NCBI RefSeq assembly: GCF_900142765.1
Contig: NZ_FRCB01000009.1
Span: forward strand, 1 to 64,000
DNA: 64,000 nt
Direction of reading: 5' to 3'
Origin: Roseovarius litoreus
GTDB lineage: Bacteria; Pseudomonadota; Alphaproteobacteria; Rhodobacterales; Rhodobacteraceae
The notes beneath the pieces are model-generated. The model saw nothing but the letters and a program-made list of their open reading frames with translations, ran no database searches and was not told the DNA's origin. The position numbers and the translations under genes were made by a program. This document shows, piece by piece, positions 29,060 to 38,455 of the stretch (the stretch's first letter is position 1; each line of letters opens with the position of its first letter).

Positions 29060-30649
29060 TTAATGCCGGAAATGGCGCATGCCGGTCATGACCATGGCAA
29101 GCCCGGCCTCGTCGGCGGCGGCGATCACCTCATCGTCGCGCATCGAGCCACCGGGCTGGATCACTGCTGTGGCGCCGGCTTCGGCAGCGGTCAGAAGGCC
29201 GTCGGCAAACGGGAAGAACGCGTCGGAGGCCACGACGCTGCCTTGGGTCAACGGGGCGTCGAGGCCCAGTGTCGCGGCCATGTCCTCGGCCTTGCGGGCG
29301 GCGATCCGGCAACTGTCCACACGGCTCATCTGTCCGGCGCCGACGCCGACGGTGGCCCCGTCACGGACATAGACGATGGCGTTGGATTTCACATGCTTGG
29401 CGACGCGCCAGGCAAACAGCATGTCGGCCATTTCGCGATCCGTCGGCGCGCGTTTGGTCACGACCTTCAGATCGCTTTCCTGCAAGCGGCCATTGTCCTT
29501 GTCCTGCACCAGATATCCACCCGAGACCTGCCGTAGCATCAGACCCGCCTCGGCGGGATTGGCCAGACCCGGCGTCGTCAGAAGGCGCAGGTTCTTCTTG
29601 CTGGCAAAGACGTCCCGAGCCTCCTGATGGGCGCCGGGCGCGATCACCACCTCGGTGAAGATCTGGCAGATTTCCTCGGCGGTTTCACGATCCAGCGTCA
29701 TGTTCAGCGCGATGATCCCGCCGAAAGCCGAGGTGCGATCGCAGTCGAAGGCGCGGGCATAGGCCTCTTTCAACGTCGCGCCACGGGCCACGCCGCAGGG
29801 ATTGGCGTGCTTGATGATCGCGCAGGCCGGACCGTCCTTGGGAAGAAACTCGCTTACCAGCTCGAAGGCGGCATCGGTGTCGTTGATGTTGTTGTAGCTC
29901 AGTTCCTTGCCCTGATGCTGGGTGGCGGTGGCGACGCCGGGGCGATTGCTGCCATCCACGTAGAAGGCAGCGCGCTGATGCGGGTTTTCGCCATAGCGCA
30001 GGGTTTGTGCCAGCTTGCCCGCGACGGCGCGACGGCGCGGCGCTTGCTCGTCCAATGCATCCGCCATCCAGGTGGAGACCGCCGCATCATAGGCCCCGGT
30101 GCGCGCATATGCAGTGAGCGCAAGGCGCTGTCGGAACGCATAGCTTGTCTGTCCGTCATTGGCGGCAAGTTCGTCGAGAAGTGGTTGATAATCCTCGACA
30201 TCCACGATGACATTGACGAATGCGTGGTTCTTGGCCGCGGCACGGATCATCGCGGGACCGCCGATGTCGATATTCTCGATGCAGGTGGCATAATCGGCGC
30301 CCTTGGCCACGGTCTCTTCGAACGGGTAGAGATTGACCACCAACAGATCGATGGGCTGGATGCCATGTGCGGTCATCGCGGCCATGTGCTGATCGTTGTC
30401 GCGCAGGGCCAGAAGCCCGCCATGCACGCCGGGATGCAGGGTCTTTACACGCCCGTCCATCATCTCGGGGAAGCCGGTGACATCCGCCACATCCCGAACG
30501 GTCAGACCGGCCTCGCGCAGGGTCTTGGCGCTGCCGCCGGTGGACAAAAGTTCAACCCCCCGATCGGCAAGGGCCTGTCCCAGTTCGACCAGTCCGGTCT
30601 TGTCGGAAACGGAAAGAAGGGCTCGGCGCACGGGTGCGAGATCGGTCAT
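29060..30649 (-). CDS. purH: Bifunctional AICAR formyltransferase/IMP cyclohydrolase
   Basis: PurH catalyses the last two steps of IMP synthesis. The N-terminal MGS-like cyclohydrolase domain (~1-190) has [17 protein letters not shown] and [16 protein letters not shown]; the formyltransferase domain has [27 protein letters not shown] and the ending [15 protein letters not shown]. 529 residues, standard length. GAGGATC precedes the ATG. Confidence 0.96.
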   Translation of the reverse strand: MTDLAPVRRALLSVSDKTGLVELGQALADRGVELLSTGGSAKTLREAGLTVRDVADVTGFPEMMDGRVKTLHPGVHGGLLALRDNDQHMAAMTAHGIQPIDLLVVNLYPFEETVAKGADYATCIENIDIGGPAMIRAAAKNHAFVNVIVDVEDYQPLLDELAANDGQTSYAFRQRLALTAYARTGAYDAAVSTWMADALDEQAPRRRAVAGKLAQTLRYGENPHQRAAFYVDGSNRPGVATATQHQGKELSYNNINDTDAAFELVSEFLPKDGPACAIIKHANPCGVARGATLKEAYARAFDCDRTSAFGGIIALNMTLDRETAEEICQIFTEVVIAPGAHQEARDVFASKKNLRLLTTPGLANPAEAGLMLRQVSGGYLVQDKDNGRLQESDLKVVTKRAPTDREMADMLFAWRVAKHVKSNAIVYVRDGATVGVGAGQMSRVDSCRIAARKAEDMAATLGLDAPLTQGSVVASDAFFPFADGLLTAAEAGATAVIQPGGSMRDDEVIAAADEAGLAMVMTGMRHFRH

Positions 30650-30693
30650 GGGCAGCGGATCCTCGGGTCTGTCTGTGTCAGTCTAGGGTCGGT

Positions 30694-32439
30694 TCAATCG
30701 ATGTCGGTCACCGGCTCGAGCGTGTCTTGTGCCAGGTCGCGGATGCCGATCGGCGTCTCCTGCGCCTTGGCGAGTGACCATCTTGTGCGCGTCGCATACT
30801 CCATCACGCGACCGGATAGAACGATTTGTTTGGTCGCACGCGGCTTGAGGCGGTTTTTTTCAAGATAAACACTGGGTTCAAGCGAAAGTTTCACTGTTCC
30901 ATCGGACCGGAACACCCAGATCTCACCGCTTTTGAGGGCCATGGACACGGCGGCCCCTCCCATGTCGAGGCTGGCATCCACATCGGGGTGCAGGTGGAAC
31001 CGGATCTCGAACGTGACGCCCTGTAGCGTCACCGCATCCATTGCCTTGTCGAAACGGCGGCGGTCGGTTTCGTTGAGCGTCAGCAACATGTCCTCACCGG
31101 CCAAGCCGCGCCCGTCGAAGGTCAGATCGAGGCTGCGGGCATGGGTGAGGCCGTGACTGGCCGCATACCCGTCATGCCCACCCTCGAAGCGGATGCCATC
31201 CGAGGCGCGGCTGAGCTTGACCGGCACGTTTCGGGGGGCGTCGATCAGCAGGGCATGCCGTTCGGAGCCCTTGTTGAGCCGGGCGCTGGACCGGCCGGCA
31301 AGGACCAGGGTGGAGTGCGACGGTGTGGCGCGGCCCGCGCGGCGCCATTGCAGGCCGAAGCTGGCGCCGGAGCCGCAGTTCACGATCAGCGGGCGGCGGC
31401 CCGAGGTCAGCTCGAACGCAAGTGTCGAGGCATGGGCATTGCCCGAAGCCTTGCCCGAAGGAGGCGGCGCGGCGTCCACGATGATCGAGGTTCGACCGGC
31501 GCTGAGGCGAGCGTAACCCATTGATAAACCGTCAGGTTGCCGTGTCTTGACGCCGCTGTTGGCAAGCGCGTTGTCCAGCCGGCCCTCAAGCCCTTTGCCA
31601 CCGCCATGAAACCGCGCCAGCCCGCCATCGGCATGGCGCAGGGTGCGCAGGGTGGGGGCGATGCGTTCGATGGCGGACCAATGCGCCTCGGACGGGGCGC
31701 GCCCCGATTCGGAGAGTGCGACCGAGGCCCATGTCAGCAGGGTGAAAACCTCGAGCAATTCCTCGGGGTTACGGGTGGGTAGGCCACCGGCGTCGTCGAT
31801 CTGGCGGTCGCATTCGCGGGCCAGGGCCGCCACGGCGGGGGCGATATGGGTTTCCATTCCCTCAAGCGACAGTCCGGCATAGACAAGCCCGGTTAACGCT
31901 TCGAATCGAGGCAGGCCGGGGCGCGCCGCCTGCCAGCGGCGGCCAAGAAAAATTGTTTGTTGTGCCAAGGACTTGTAAAAGACCTGGGTGCGGTCGGCGG
32001 ACTGACCGCTGAGCACGAAAAGCGCGTGATTGATCCAGCGGATCAGCCTGCGGCCCGCCAGATCCGGGGTCCAGCCGGGGCCGCGACCGGCGCCATAGCG
32101 CTCAATCCATGTCCAGAGCCAATCCTGAGCACAGGATCGGCAGCGCGGATCGGCGGCGGCGGCCAGATCATCGAGCCAGCCAAAGCCGTGCATCGCATCC
32201 GCAAAAGCCGCATCAGGCGGATCGAGATCCCAGATGTTTGTGTCGGGCTGCTGCAAAAGATGGCCGGAAAACAAGAAGTTGCCGGCGGCTAACTGCCTGC
32301 CGCGCGCATAGCTTCCGATGGTGCGGGGTTCGGGCTGTGACACGAAGGCGGTGATCGGGCGCGACCAAGTGGCGCGTCGGGCGGCGGCGCGGTTCATGAG
32401 GCGCGTCCAGCGCGCCGACAGGGTATCGGGTTGTAACAT
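30694..32439 (-). CDS. Heparinase II/III-family protein
   Basis: The 581-residue protein matches the heparinase II/III family: an alpha-helical toroid (IERYGAGRGPGWTPDLAGRR, LIRWINHALFVLSGQ) followed by a beta-sandwich (LIVNCGSGASFGLQWRRAGR, ATPSHSTLVL). These enzymes eliminate uronic-acid polysaccharides, but no signal peptide is visible, so location and substrate are open. It sits between rsmB and purH on the same strand, with 44 bases to the purH start, and 211 non-coding bases before it. Confidence 0.75.
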   Translation of the reverse strand: MLQPDTLSARWTRLMNRAAARRATWSRPITAFVSQPEPRTIGSYARGRQLAAGNFLFSGHLLQQPDTNIWDLDPPDAAFADAMHGFGWLDDLAAAADPRCRSCAQDWLWTWIERYGAGRGPGWTPDLAGRRLIRWINHALFVLSGQSADRTQVFYKSLAQQTIFLGRRWQAARPGLPRFEALTGLVYAGLSLEGMETHIAPAVAALARECDRQIDDAGGLPTRNPEELLEVFTLLTWASVALSESGRAPSEAHWSAIERIAPTLRTLRHADGGLARFHGGGKGLEGRLDNALANSGVKTRQPDGLSMGYARLSAGRTSIIVDAAPPPSGKASGNAHASTLAFELTSGRRPLIVNCGSGASFGLQWRRAGRATPSHSTLVLAGRSSARLNKGSERHALLIDAPRNVPVKLSRASDGIRFEGGHDGYAASHGLTHARSLDLTFDGRGLAGEDMLLTLNETDRRRFDKAMDAVTLQGVTFEIRFHLHPDVDASLDMGGAAVSMALKSGEIWVFRSDGTVKLSLEPSVYLEKNRLKPRATKQIVLSGRVMEYATRTRWSLAKAQETPIGIRDLAQDTLEPVTDID

Positions 32440-32650
32440 TTACCGTGCCTCTGCACGCTCTTGCTGGCGTTGTGGCGGAACTATAGCCGCCCAGACCCGC
32501 CAAGTCACCGACGGATTGCACGCGGCAGAGACAGCTGTGTACGAGTTGTACGAAACCGACACGCATTCAGGACCAAATTCGAGTCCAAGCCGCAGATTTG
32601 TGTCCATCCCGTACGCAAATCGGCCCAGGCCTGCCCGGATCGGACCCGGA

Positions 32651-33934
32651 TCAGGACGCCGGAGCGGGCCGCAGACAGGCGATGTAGAAGCCGTCCATCC
32701 CGCCAAGCTCGGGCCAGTGATCGGGACGCAGGCGCAACCCGCCCTCGTCGGTGATCCATGCAGGGTCGATCCCCGGCAGGTGGGCTGTGGCGTCCCGGTC
32801 GACCGACAGGCCGGGATGACGACCGAGCGCCTCGTCAACCTGGCATTCACCTTCGTCCGGTAGAAGCGAGCAGGTGCAGAACACCAGCCGCCCACCCGGC
32901 TTGAGAAGGGACAGAGCATGATCCAGCATCGCCGCCTGCAGCGCGATCAGCGCGCCGAACTCGGACCCGTCCTTGGCGAAGGGCAGATCGGGATGGCGGC
33001 GGATCGTGCCGGTGGCCGAACAGGGCGCATCCAGCAGCACCGCGTCATAGGGGCCGCCCGCATGTTCGAGCGCGTCGCCGGTGATGCAATTGGCCGAATA
33101 TCCACAGCGTTCAAGGTTCTCGCGCACACGGGCCATGCGTTTCTCGGACAGATCAAGCGCCGTCACATCGGCCCCGGCGGCGCAAAGCTGCAGGGTCTTG
33201 CCGCCCGGTGCGGCGCAGAGATCCAGCACCGCCTCGCGCGGTTGGGGGTCCAGCACCCGGACGGGCAAGGCGGCGGCGGCGTCCTGCACCCACCAGTCGC
33301 CCGACATGTAACCCGGCAGCGCCGAGACCTGCCCGGCGTCGGACAGGCGCACCGAGCCGGTGGGCAACAGCGTGCCCTGCAGGCGTTCGGCCAAGGCGGC
33401 GGCATCTTCGCGCGCGGTCAGATCGAGCGGCGCACCGGCGAATTGCGCCTGCTCCATCTGCGCCACGGCCCCGGCCCCCCATGCAGAAACCAGCGGTTCG
33501 CGTAGCCATCGCGGCAGGCGCGGCACCCGAAGATCGTTCCAAGTGCCCGGCCCGTCAGCGGCCATCTTGCGCAGCACCGCGTTGATCAACCCCTTGAGGT
33601 TGCCATAGCGGCGGTGAGAGCCGACGATGGCCACCAGATCGTTGACCACGCCATGCGCATCGCCGCCCATGCACAGCTCGACCGTGCCGAGACGCAGGAT
33701 GTTGAACACATGCAGCGGCGGGGGTTTGCGCAAGTGACGCTTGAGCAGACGGTCGGCGCGCTCGATGCCGCGCAGCGTGTCGGTGGCAAGGCGCTGGGCG
33801 CGGGCGCGGTCAGCGGGATCGAGCCGGTCCAGCGCCCCGGAGGAGATGAGATCGGACATCAGCCGCCCTTCGCCCAGCACCTGATCGAGCAGATGGACCG
33901 CGCTGCGGCGGGCGGACGGTGCGGGCTGTGACAT
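32651..33934 (-). CDS. rsmB: 16S rRNA m5C967 methyltransferase RsmB-like
   Basis: The N-terminal NusB-like RNA-binding domain (~1-140, SARRSAVHLLDQVLGEGRLM) is followed by a SAM methyltransferase domain with VLDLCAAPGGKTLQL, the DAPCSATGTIRRHPD motif and CTCSLLPDEGE, which hold the two catalytic cysteines. ATG 33934 (427 residues) has AGGA 8 bases upstream; a further upstream ATG at 34039 would overlap the divergent SdhAF4-like gene. It modifies 16S rRNA C967 by family analogy. Confidence 0.9.
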   Translation of the reverse strand: MSQPAPSARRSAVHLLDQVLGEGRLMSDLISSGALDRLDPADRARAQRLATDTLRGIERADRLLKRHLRKPPPLHVFNILRLGTVELCMGGDAHGVVNDLVAIVGSHRRYGNLKGLINAVLRKMAADGPGTWNDLRVPRLPRWLREPLVSAWGAGAVAQMEQAQFAGAPLDLTAREDAAALAERLQGTLLPTGSVRLSDAGQVSALPGYMSGDWWVQDAAAALPVRVLDPQPREAVLDLCAAPGGKTLQLCAAGADVTALDLSEKRMARVRENLERCGYSANCITGDALEHAGGPYDAVLLDAPCSATGTIRRHPDLPFAKDGSEFGALIALQAAMLDHALSLLKPGGRLVFCTCSLLPDEGECQVDEALGRHPGLSVDRDATAHLPGIDPAWITDEGGLRLRPDHWPELGGMDGFYIACLRPAPAS

Positions 33935-34000
33935 CTGGCATCCTTGGCTTGGGGCAAGGCTGGCATATATCAAGGGGCGAAGAGCAAAGGAACCCCGACG

Positions 34001-34180
34001 ATGAGCGATGACATCTCCGATCTGCCGCCCGCCGCGCAACGCGCCCTGGCCGAGGCCGAGGAACGTCGGCGCAAGGCCGAAGCGCTTGATCTGCCCAAGG
34101 AACTTGGCGGGCGGCGCGAAGGGCTTGAGCCCGTGCGCTATGGCGACTGGGAGAAAAAGGGGCTCGCGATAGATTTCTGA
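34001..34180 (+). CDS. DUF1674 protein (succinate dehydrogenase assembly factor 4-like)
   Basis: This 59-residue protein ends with KELGGRREGLEPVRYGDWEK, then KGLAIDF, the conserved tail of the DUF1674/SdhAF4 family, which binds the flavinylated SdhA subunit in eukaryotes. AAAGGA precedes ATG 34001. Divergent from rsmB. The bacterial role is inferred from the family. Confidence 0.8.
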   Translation: MSDDISDLPPAAQRALAEAEERRRKAEALDLPKELGGRREGLEPVRYGDWEKKGLAIDF

Positions 34181-34195
34181 TCGCGGGCCGCTTGG

Positions 34196-34555
34196 CTATT
34201 GCAGACGAAGATCGGCGTAATCGCCGGTTCCCTGATCGGAAATGAAGCGCAGGGTCCGATCCTTGACCTGAACCGCCTGACAATTGTCGCCGATCTCGTA
34301 ATCGCCCCAATAGATGTTGCGGCAGAAATAGCCCGAGCGCCAATCCCATGCGCCGGTCACGTTCCGACCGAAGGCGCGACCCTTGATCTGGCCATCATCG
34401 GTCACATCAAGCTGGATGCCGAAGCGCGTGAGCTTGCGCCCATCCACCAGCGAGACGAATGTCTTTTCATCCGATATTTGCGCAAAACCTTCAGCGGCAG
34501 CGGGCAGGGGTGCCGCGACGGTGAAGCTCAGAAAAGTGAGGGCATAGAGACGCAT
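34196..34555 (-). CDS. Small secreted protein of unknown function
   Basis: 119 residues with a Sec signal (LTFLSFTVAAPLPAAAEG) and a compact mature domain with two cysteines in SGYFCRNIYWGDYEIGDNCQ, which could form a disulfide. I do not recognise a characterised family. It is tail to tail with the DUF1674 gene (15 bases) and lies just downstream of dapB on the same strand; that position is not evidence that it acts in lysine synthesis. Confidence 0.65.
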   Translation of the reverse strand: MRLYALTFLSFTVAAPLPAAAEGFAQISDEKTFVSLVDGRKLTRFGIQLDVTDDGQIKGRAFGRNVTGAWDWRSGYFCRNIYWGDYEIGDNCQAVQVKDRTLRFISDQGTGDYADLRLQ

Positions 34556-34624
34556 AATCCACGGTCCTTCACGCTAACAAACGAGTCGGTGATGGATACT
34601 ATACGGGTCAGCGCCCCATGCGGA

Positions 34625-35443
34625 TCAATTTTCGTTGAGCCCCAGCACATCCATCATGTCATATTCGCCGGGTTTACGCCCCTGACCCCAGAGGGCCGCC
34701 TTGAGAGCGCCGCGCGCGAACACCGCGCGGTCGGTGGCGATGTGGCGCAGGATCACACGCTCGCCGGTGGCTGCAAACATAACGTCATGTTCGCCCACGA
34801 TATCTCCGCCCCGGATCGCGGAAAATCCGATATGGCCGCGCTGGCGCTTGCCGGTGATCCCGTCACGGCCCCGGTCCGAGACGTCGTCAAGCCGCACACC
34901 GCGCCCAAGGGCCGCCGCCTCACCGAGCATCAGGGCGGTGCCCGAGGGGGCATCGACTTTCTGGTTGTGATGCGCCTCGATCACCTCGATGTCGAAATCC
35001 TCGTCCAGGGCTGCTGCGACCTTGCGGGTGAGCTGCACCAGAAGGTTGACGCCAAGGCTCATGTTGCCGGCGCGGATGATGGTGGCGTGGCGCGCGGCGG
35101 CGCCGATGGCATGCAGATCGTCATCGCTGAAGCCGGTGGTGCCGATCACATGCACGCAGCGCGCCTGAGCCGCGATCCCGGCAAATTCCACGGTGGCGGC
35201 GGGGGCGGTGAAATCGATCACCGCATGGGCGCGGGCAAAGGCTTCGAGCGGATCGTCCGTCACGGCGAGATTGATCGGCGCGCCACCCATCGCCTCGCCC
35301 AGATCGCGTCCGATCCAGTCATGCCCCGTGCGTTCCAGCGCGCCCACCAGCCGCGCGCGCGGACTGTCGAGCACGGTGCGGATCAGCATCTGGCCCATGC
35401 GCCCCGAGGCGCCGGTGATCACAATGCCGGGCAGGTCTGTCAT
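34625..35443 (-). CDS. dapB: 4-hydroxy-tetrahydrodipicolinate reductase
   Basis: DapB makes tetrahydrodipicolinate for lysine and diaminopimelate. The nucleotide-binding [10 protein letters not shown] is at residues ~10-19, VIDFTAPA and GTTGF follow, and the catalytic segment [18 protein letters not shown] holds the His and Lys residues. GGAG lies 8 bases before ATG 35443. 272 residues, complete. Divergent from rbfA with ~140 bases between. Confidence 0.95.
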   Translation of the reverse strand: MTDLPGIVITGASGRMGQMLIRTVLDSPRARLVGALERTGHDWIGRDLGEAMGGAPINLAVTDDPLEAFARAHAVIDFTAPAATVEFAGIAAQARCVHVIGTTGFSDDDLHAIGAAARHATIIRAGNMSLGVNLLVQLTRKVAAALDEDFDIEVIEAHHNQKVDAPSGTALMLGEAAALGRGVRLDDVSDRGRDGITGKRQRGHIGFSAIRGGDIVGEHDVMFAATGERVILRHIATDRAVFARGALKAALWGQGRKPGEYDMMDVLGLNEN

Positions 35444-35593
35444 GTCGCGGTCTCCGGTTGGCAAACGGGTCTGGTGTCTGGTGGGTTGTGTAACGCGGGC
35501 CGGGGGCGGCGCACAATGGGGAACAGCGGGCGGCAAGGGCCGGACGCGCGCATTCGTCTTGGCAAAGGCCCGCAGAGCGATTAGATGCGCTGC

Positions 35594-35989
35594 ATGGCAA
35601 AGAACAAGTCTCATGATGGTCAGGGCCCTTCTCAGCGCCAGCTTCGCGTGGGCGAGCTTGTGCGCCGGACGCTGTCGGACCTGCTGATGCGCGGCGATGT
35701 GCATGACCCCGAACTGAACCGCATGTCGGTGACCGTGGGCGAGGTGCGCGTGTCGCCCGATCTCAGGATCGCGACGGCCTATGTGCTGCCTCTGGGCGGT
35801 GACGGGCAGGAGCAGGCGATCGATCTGCTGGCGCGCAACCGGGGCGAATTGCGCCGGCTGATCGGCAAGAAGCTCGACCTGAAATATGTGCCCGATCTGC
35901 GGTTCCGCATCGACGAGACCTTCGACCGCATGGATGAGACCCGCCGCATGTTCGCCGATGAAAAGGTGCGACGGGATGTCGAAAGCTAG
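35594..35989 (+). CDS. rbfA: Ribosome-binding factor A
   Basis: RbfA is a KH-domain factor for 16S rRNA 5' processing and cold adaptation. The KH pattern is clear: [52 protein letters not shown]. The start could be ATG 35594 (131 residues) or 35585; neither has a close binding site. It overlaps the DUF2233 gene by 14 bases and is in a run with truB, a common pairing. Confidence 0.92.
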   Translation: MAKNKSHDGQGPSQRQLRVGELVRRTLSDLLMRGDVHDPELNRMSVTVGEVRVSPDLRIATAYVLPLGGDGQEQAIDLLARNRGELRRLIGKKLDLKYVPDLRFRIDETFDRMDETRRMFADEKVRRDVES

Positions 35990-36725
35990 GGCGTTGCGCT
36001 GGGCCGCGGTGCTCTGTGCCTTGGCCGGGCCTGCGGCGGCGGTCGAGTGCGCAGCGGTCGAGCATCTGGGGCAATCCTTCACGGTCTGCACGGTGGATGC
36101 GGCATCGGCCGATCTGCGGCTGTTCCTGCGCGATCCGGAGACTGGGCGCCCGCTGGCCAGTTTCGGCAATGTCGAGGAACGGCTGGAGGCTGCGGGCGAG
36201 CGCCTGGTCTTTGCGATGAACGCGGGCATGTATCACAGCGATCGCCGACCCGTGGGTCATTACGTCGAGGATGGTGTGGCGCTGGCGCCGGTGATCTCGT
36301 CGGCGGGGCCGGGGAATTTCGGAATGCTGCCCAACGGGGTGTTCTGCATCGCGCAGGGCCGGGCCGATGTGGTGGAAACGCTGCGCTTCATCGAGGAGGC
36401 GCCCGCTTGCCGCCATGCCACCCAGTCGGGGCCGATGCTGGTGATCGACGGCGCGCTGCATCCGCGTTTCCTGCCCGATAGCGACAGCCGTCATGTGCGC
36501 AACGGGGTTGGAAGCTCGGGCGATGGGCGCGTGGTCTGGTTTGCGATCTCCGAGGCGCCGGTGACCTTCCACGACTTCGGCACGCTGTTTCGCGATGTGC
36601 TGGGGGCAAAGCAGGCGCTTTACTTCGATGGCAGCATCTCGCGGCTCTATGTTCCGGCGCTGAACCGCCATGACGGCGGCTTCCCGATGGGACCGATCGT
36701 GGGCGTGGTGGAGCCGCAGGGCTGA
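35976..36725 (+). CDS. DUF2233 phosphodiester-glycosidase-family protein
   Basis: 249 residues with a signal peptide ([19 protein letters not shown]). The DUF2233/NAGPA fold is indicated by [38 protein letters not shown] and [11 protein letters not shown]. Members hydrolyse or remodel phosphodiester-linked sugars, for example the human uncovering enzyme; the substrate is unknown here. The start inside rbfA implies coupling. It separates rbfA from truB. Confidence 0.78.
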   Translation: MSKARALRWAAVLCALAGPAAAVECAAVEHLGQSFTVCTVDAASADLRLFLRDPETGRPLASFGNVEERLEAAGERLVFAMNAGMYHSDRRPVGHYVEDGVALAPVISSAGPGNFGMLPNGVFCIAQGRADVVETLRFIEEAPACRHATQSGPMLVIDGALHPRFLPDSDSRHVRNGVGSSGDGRVVWFAISEAPVTFHDFGTLFRDVLGAKQALYFDGSISRLYVPALNRHDGGFPMGPIVGVVEPQG

Positions 36726-36801
36726 TCGGGCACCTGCCGAATTGACAGCGCGCGGGCCTTGGGCTACGCCCGCGCCTCCACCCCGGATGAAGGACAGGAC
36801 C

Positions 36802-37707
36802 ATGGCACGCAAACGCAAGGGGCGCGATATTTCCGGCTGGCTGGTCGTGGACAAGCCCGCAGGGCTGACATCCACCGCCGTGGTCAACAAGGTGCGCTGG
36901 GCGCTGCAGGCGCAAAAGGCGGGGCATGCCGGCACGCTCGATCCCGAGGCGACCGGCGTTCTGGCCGTGGCGCTGGGCGAGGCCACCAAGACCGTGCCCT
37001 ATATCACCGAGGCGCTGAAAGCCTATGAATTCACCGTGCGCCTGGGGCAGGCCACCAATACCGATGATGCCGAAGGCGAGGTGATCGCCCAGAGCGACGC
37101 GCGCCCCGATGACGCCACCATCAAGGAGGCGCTGCACGGCTTCGTCGGAGAGATCATGCAGGTGCCCCCGAAATATTCCGCCGTCAAGATCGACGGCCAG
37201 CGCGCCTATAAACTGGCCCGTGACGGCGAGACCTTCGAGGTCGAGGCCCGCCCCCTCTGGGTCGAGGAACTGGTGATGATCGAGCGCCCCGATGCCGATC
37301 ACGTGGTTCTGGAAATGACCTGCGGCAAGGGTGGCTATGTGCGCGCGATCGCCCGTGATCTGGGCGCGGCGCTGGGCTGCTTCGGCCATGTCACAAGGCT
37401 GCGGCGCATCTGGTCTGGACCATTCCGCGCCGAGGACGGCCTGAGCCTCGACGAGATCGACAGGCTGGCCCGCACGCCCGAGCTTGACGCTTTTGTGCGC
37501 CCTCTCGAAGAGGGACTCGGCGAGTTGCCCGAACTGCACTGCACCGATGTGGGGCTGGCGCGGCTGAAGAACGGCAATCCCGGCATGGTGATCGCCTCGG
37601 ATGTCGAGTATGGCGAGGAATGCTGGGCCTCTTATGACGGTCGGGCCGTCGCGGTAGGCCGCTACAAGGCGGGCGAGCTGCATCCCAGCCGCGTCTTCAA
37701 CCAGTGA
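36802..37707 (+). CDS. truB: tRNA pseudouridine(55) synthase
   Basis: TruB converts U55 of the T-loop to pseudouridine. The catalytic Asp motif [13 protein letters not shown], the [14 protein letters not shown] opening and the [20 protein letters not shown] segment are all present. The ATG at 36802 follows AGGACAGGACC. 301 residues. Its stop overlaps the GTG start of the next gene. Confidence 0.95.
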   Translation: MARKRKGRDISGWLVVDKPAGLTSTAVVNKVRWALQAQKAGHAGTLDPEATGVLAVALGEATKTVPYITEALKAYEFTVRLGQATNTDDAEGEVIAQSDARPDDATIKEALHGFVGEIMQVPPKYSAVKIDGQRAYKLARDGETFEVEARPLWVEELVMIERPDADHVVLEMTCGKGGYVRAIARDLGAALGCFGHVTRLRRIWSGPFRAEDGLSLDEIDRLARTPELDAFVRPLEEGLGELPELHCTDVGLARLKNGNPGMVIASDVEYGEECWASYDGRAVAVGRYKAGELHPSRVFNQ

Positions 37708-38276
37708 CCGGGTCGGCCACCGGACCGGAGGGGCACGACCCAGGCGGCAAGGTGCGCCTCAAGTTGCCCGACGGGGTGACCGGCGGCGCGCGCTTTTCCG
37801 ACTGCGGCCGCTACCGCCAGATGCTCAGCCGCGACTGGACACCGACGGATGCCGTGCCGCGCGCCGTGCTTTTCGTGGGCATGAACCCATCGGTCGCCGC
37901 GGCCGAGGTCTCGGACCCGACATGCCACCGCGAATTGATCTTCGCGCGCGACTGGGGCTTTACCCGCTATCTCAAGGGCAATGTGCTGGACTGGCGCGCC
38001 ACCGCGCCGCGCGACCTGCCCGCCGATCCCGATCTCGCCTGCAGCCCGGCCAATATCCCGGCGCTGACCGAGATGGCGCAGGAGGCCGATCTGCTCGTCA
38101 TGGCCTATGGCAAGCTGCACACCCGCTATCAGCCCGTGGTGCGCGCGGTGCTGGCGGCGATGTCGGGCACGGGCAAGCCCATCAAATGCCTCGGTCTGAA
38201 CAAGGACGGATCGGCAAAGCACCCGCTTTATCTGCGCAAGGACACGCCGCTGATGGATTTCCCCATCCCGGCGTGA
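37704..38276 (+). CDS. DUF1643 protein
   Basis: 190 residues, starting with GTG that overlaps the truB stop. The DUF1643 pattern is present: [20 protein letters not shown], then [14 protein letters not shown] and [16 protein letters not shown]. Function unknown; the fold may be related to uracil-DNA-glycosylase-like proteins by the GMNPS motif, but I give that as a guess. Last gene of the rbfA-DUF2233-truB run. Confidence 0.75.
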   Translation: MTGSATGPEGHDPGGKVRLKLPDGVTGGARFSDCGRYRQMLSRDWTPTDAVPRAVLFVGMNPSVAAAEVSDPTCHRELIFARDWGFTRYLKGNVLDWRATAPRDLPADPDLACSPANIPALTEMAQEADLLVMAYGKLHTRYQPVVRAVLAAMSGTGKPIKCLGLNKDGSAKHPLYLRKDTPLMDFPIPA

Positions 38277-38300
38277 ACGCATGTGTCCGACCGTGGATGC

Positions 38301-38333
38301 CTCCGGCGGGAGTATTTGTGGAACGATGAAAGA
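38301..38333. repeat. CCTCCGGCGGGAGTATTTG intergenic motif
   Basis: The sequence CCTCCGGCGGGAGTATTTG, then TGGAACGATGAAAG, lies after DUF1643. It resembles a short motif I remember as common between genes of Rhodobacterales. Only one copy is in this window, so the repeat status is not proven here. Confidence 0.3.
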
Positions 38334-38349
38334 CGCGCCGCGCGCGCGC

Positions 38350-38394
38350 TTCTTCTGGCCTCAAATATCCCGGGGGTTTGGGGGCTGGCCCCCA
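38350..38394. repeat. Copy A of the TTCTGGCC/ATATCCCGGGG element
   Basis: Core CTTCTGGCC, AAATATCCCGGGG, then GGGGGCTGGCCCCC. It shares the two conserved blocks with copies B and C but has a different link (GTTTG). It precedes the degP terminator. Confidence 0.65.
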
Positions 38395-38407
38395 ATCCGC
38401 ACCGACG

Positions 38408-38434
38408 AAAAAGGGCGCCCCGGAAGGCGCCCTT
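38408..38434 (-). terminator. Rho-independent terminator of degP
   Basis: AAGGGCGCC (38411-38419) and GGCGCCCTT (38426-38434) form a 9-bp stem with a 6-base loop; on the minus strand it is followed by a run of T. It ends the degP transcript. Confidence 0.85.
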
Positions 38435-38455
38435 GATCATTCATCGGCCAAAAGC

